Source: an uncultured Pseudomonadales bacterium
Lineage (GTDB): Bacteria > Pseudomonadota > Gammaproteobacteria > Pseudomonadales > Pseudohongiellaceae
Reading direction: 5' to 3'
DNA: 64,000 nucleotides
NCBI GenBank assembly: GCA_943789485.1
Contig: CALSUH010000010.1
Location: 1-64,000 of the forward strand
Position numbers and translations under genes: made by a program
Shown here: positions 61,951-64,000 of the stretch, in pieces
Position numbering within the stretch: the stretch's first letter is position 1
Layout of the letters: each line of letters begins with the position of its first letter
Notes under the pieces: model-generated
Database searches by the model: none
Told to the model about the DNA's origin: nothing
Seen by the model: only the letters and a program-made list of their open reading frames with translations

Positions 61951-62880
61951 ATGAGCGAAAGAGAACGGCTAAATAAAAGGCTGCCGGTATTCTGCGCCCC
62001 GATGTTTCTAGTGTCGGGCCCAGAGTTAGTTATTGCTGCCTGCAAAGCTGGAATATCTGGATCATTTCCATCCACTAACACGCGCACAATCGAAGAGTTG
62101 GATCAATGGATGAAGCAAATTTCTGATGCGCTAACTCCGAATGATGCTCCGTGGATTATGAATCTCATAACGCATTCGAGCTATCCGCGGCTCGATGAAG
62201 ATTTGGAGCTCGTTGCGAAATATAAACCGGCTGCTGTTATCACGGCTCTCGGCTCACCGAGACCTGTTATGGAAACCGTTAAGTCCTACGGTGGTCTTGT
62301 ATTCGCTGATGTTGTGAATCTAAGGCTCGCGAAAAAAGCAGCGCAGGCAGGTGTTGACGGATTAGCTTGTATTAGCTCAGGAGCGGGCGGGCATACCGGG
62401 GAGCTATCGCCGTTCGCGTTTATCTCTGCTGTTCGAGAATTCTTCGACGGTTATATCGCCGTTGGTGGAGGGATTTCCGATGGCGCTGGCATTGCCGGTG
62501 CCATCGCCGCCGGCGCCGACTTTGTTTATATGGGCACGCGGTTTCTAGCGGCTAAAGAAAGTATGGCGCCACAGGAGTACAAAGAGATGGTAGTTGCGGC
62601 GACATCGGAGGATTTGGTTGTCTCAGCTGCGATCACCGGAACGAAAGCGTCGTGGTTGAGGGCAAGCTTGCAAAAGGCCGGGCTAAATCCGGATAGTCTG
62701 GGCGAATCAATAGAGAGGAATTACACAGGAGTCTCGGGCAAAAAACGCTGGAACGGCATATGGGCAGCCGGTCAAGGTGTTGGCCGCAGTCGGACGATTG
62801 AGCCGGCTGCCGCTATTGTCGATGAACTGGAGCGTGAATATCGAGTCGCGGTTGATCGCTTTAAGAGAGTTGTCGCTTAG
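61951..62880 (+). CDS. Nitronate monooxygenase family protein
   Basis: The 309-residue protein is of the FMN-binding TIM-barrel family that includes nitronate monooxygenase (2-nitropropane dioxygenase) and FabK-like reductases. Visible are the N-terminal PVFCAPMFLVSGPELVIAAC, the glycine-rich GGHTGELSPFAFI, and the phosphate-binding stretches AVGGGISDGAGIAGAIAAGA and YMGTRFLAAKES. The reaction may be oxidation of nitronates or a related flavin step. It is divergent from the tandem HxlR gene with 123 bases between. Confidence 0.88.
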   Translation: MSERERLNKRLPVFCAPMFLVSGPELVIAACKAGISGSFPSTNTRTIEELDQWMKQISDALTPNDAPWIMNLITHSSYPRLDEDLELVAKYKPAAVITALGSPRPVMETVKSYGGLVFADVVNLRLAKKAAQAGVDGLACISSGAGGHTGELSPFAFISAVREFFDGYIAVGGGISDGAGIAGAIAAGADFVYMGTRFLAAKESMAPQEYKEMVVAATSEDLVVSAAITGTKASWLRASLQKAGLNPDSLGESIERNYTGVSGKKRWNGIWAAGQGVGRSRTIEPAAAIVDELEREYRVAVDRFKRVVA

Positions 62881-62963
62881 CAGAACGTGTGACCGATCCT
62901 TCAATTGAATCAAAGCACTAAAAGCACAAAGTCGCAGAGTGCTGCAGATTTATCAGTAGAAGT

Positions 62964-62993
62964 GGTCAGAACTACTGTATATTTACTCTGACC
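62964..62993. repeat. Imperfect inverted repeat, possibly REP-like
   Basis: GGTCAGA and TCTGACC form seven-base arms around 16 bases, in the 143-base gap after the nitronate monooxygenase gene. The right arm with its flank (TTTACTCTGACCCC) looks like half of another common dispersed palindrome. It may also serve as a terminator. Confidence 0.35.
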
Positions 62994-63023
62994 CCATTAC
63001 TTACTTAAACAGGCGGGCTGTCT

Positions 63024-64000
63024 ATGAAATTTTTACTTTTAAGCGTGGCTTTGTGCGGATCGTTGGCGGCAATCTCACTCACTGCATCGGCGCAGCAGAC
63101 AAACACGACCACTGCAGATCCCTATGCCAATAATCCAAATCCCGGTGCAACAGTTTTTCCGCTGGCTGCTCCTCTCGGCGTAAACAGCGGAGCAGTTCGA
63201 TCACCACTGGAAGGCGCAACCAACACCGGCCGTTTTAGCGCGGATAGCTGGACCTATGGAAATGCTTACGACGCGCCCGCTGGATCTAGAATCTGGAATC
63301 CGGTGATGGCGAAATTGCGCGGTGGCGGCAAGGTTACCGGCGGAACCATTTTTTCAGCGAATGACCCCAGTACTTATTGCGCTATGGCCAATGCCGGCTA
63401 CGATTTCACCTGGATGGAAATGCAGCACTCTCAGCACAACTGGGATGAAGTTTCGCGCATGTGGCGCACCTGTCCCCATGCTGCTGTGCCTGGCGTGCGC
63501 GTTGCCTATACCGACGAGCGAGAAATTCAGCACGCGCTGGATGCTGGCGCCATGGTGCTTGTGGTTCCTACTATAGATACCGTGGAAGAAGCGCAGGAGG
63601 TGGTGAACTGGGCCTATTTTCCACCGCTGGGTCGTCGCAGTAATGGCGGCGGCCAGGCATTCTCCCAAGAGGTGTGGGGTGGCGTTCCCGGAGGTTACCG
63701 CGCAACTGCCAACGATAACCTGGTGCTGGTGTTGATGATCGAAACCATGGAGGGCGTAGAGAATGCTGCGCAGATTGCCAAGGTTCCCGGCGTCGATGCA
63801 ATTTTTGCAGCCAGCGGAGACCTGGGTAATTTTTCGGGATACCGACAGGGTACACCTGACTACGAACGAATTATTAACATTGTTCACGATGCCGCCATCG
63901 ACGCTGGCATACGTCTTTGTGGTTCTTTGGCCTGGCGCGATCGCCCTGATTTCACTTGTTTTCAAGCCGGCAGTGAGACTGCAGCCATTTCCCGAGGCGT
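63024..64000 (+). CDS. Exported HpcH/HpaI-type aldolase-like protein (3' end cut)
   Basis: The frame starts at ATG 63024 and stays open to the window end (325 codons), so it is missing from the ORF track. It opens with a signal sequence (LLLSVALCGSLAAISLTASA, cleavage after ASA likely). The following part belongs to the HpcH/HpaI aldolase/citrate lyase family: ALDAGAMVLVVPTIDTVEEA, YFPPLGRRSNGGG and the metal-binding Glu and Asp in LMIETMEGVENA and FAASGDLGNF. Such aldolases split or join 4-hydroxy-2-oxo acids and are normally cytoplasmic; an exported one is unusual. Confidence 0.8.
   Translation, partial: MKFLLLSVALCGSLAAISLTASAQQTNTTTADPYANNPNPGATVFPLAAPLGVNSGAVRSPLEGATNTGRFSADSWTYGNAYDAPAGSRIWNPVMAKLRGGGKVTGGTIFSANDPSTYCAMANAGYDFTWMEMQHSQHNWDEVSRMWRTCPHAAVPGVRVAYTDEREIQHALDAGAMVLVVPTIDTVEEAQEVVNWAYFPPLGRRSNGGGQAFSQEVWGGVPGGYRATANDNLVLVLMIETMEGVENAAQIAKVPGVDAIFAASGDLGNFSGYRQGTPDYERIINIVHDAAIDAGIRLCGSLAWRDRPDFTCFQAGSETAAISRG

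Overview
The window reads as one long chromosomal stretch of a free-living, probably marine, gammaproteobacterium. It carries a nearly complete polar-type flagellar locus (about positions 1-52,700) followed by a mixed metabolic region (about 53,000-64,000). The Gammaproteobacteria assignment rests on the FleQ/FleS/FleR regulators, FlhF and FleN (FlhG) numbering factors, sigma-54 promoters upstream of flagellar operons, and a PomAB-like sodium-type stator. I cannot name the genus from sequence alone.

Layout. At the left edge lies the 3' end of an OmpA/MotB-like protein, then on the minus strand a FliK-like protein and a very short FlhB C-terminal-like protein. From 1,795 to 14,523 a plus-strand run encodes fliG-fliM-fliN-fliO-fliP-fliQ-fliR-flhB-flhA-flhF-fleN-fliA followed by a first stator pair (MotCD-like). 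A small AT-rich minus-strand insert (14,642-15,666) holds two unrecognised genes. Next come ycgR/flgZ, flgN, flgM and flgA (minus) and the rod/hook/ring operon flgBCDEFGHIJKL (plus). Flagellin (29,740-31,197) follows, with intact ends but a central part broken by many frame changes. Then come flaG, fliD, fliS, a fliT-like gene and a PilZ-like gene. Minus-strand genes from 46,995 down to 35,648 encode fleQ, fleS, fleR, fliE, fliF, fliH, fliI, fliJ, fliK, fliL and a second fliN. After a membrane ATPase with a SPOR domain come a second FliL (minus), PomA, PomB and a PilZ-like protein with a repetitive acidic tail.

How it works together. FleQ would activate sigma-54 promoters, of which five near-perfect copies are visible (upstream of fliG, flgA, flgB, fliD and fleS). 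FleSR would drive middle genes, and FliA, held by FlgM, the late genes; sigma-28-like sites are seen before flagellin and before the first stator. FlhF and FleN set place and number. Two stator sets, two FliN, two FliL and two FliK-like proteins suggest a motor with alternative parts. Three PilZ-type proteins and FleQ suggest strong c-di-GMP control. No chemotaxis genes are present, although they often lie between fliA and motCD in relatives.

The right part holds an NhaC-type Na+/H+ antiporter, a membrane-anchored hypothetical protein with a 44-residue membrane peptide, an MFS transporter, an AMP-forming acid-CoA ligase divergent from a carotenoid/stilbene-cleaving oxygenase, a tandem HxlR-type regulator divergent from a nitronate monooxygenase, and an exported HpcH/HpaI-type aldolase cut by the window end. 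A 12-base word (AAAGTCTAGTTA) occurs before the MFS gene and twice in the ligase/oxygenase divergent region, hinting at a shared regulon. A 74-bp REP-like palindrome lies near the MFS gene. No rRNA, tRNA, CRISPR array, complete insertion sequence or prophage was seen.
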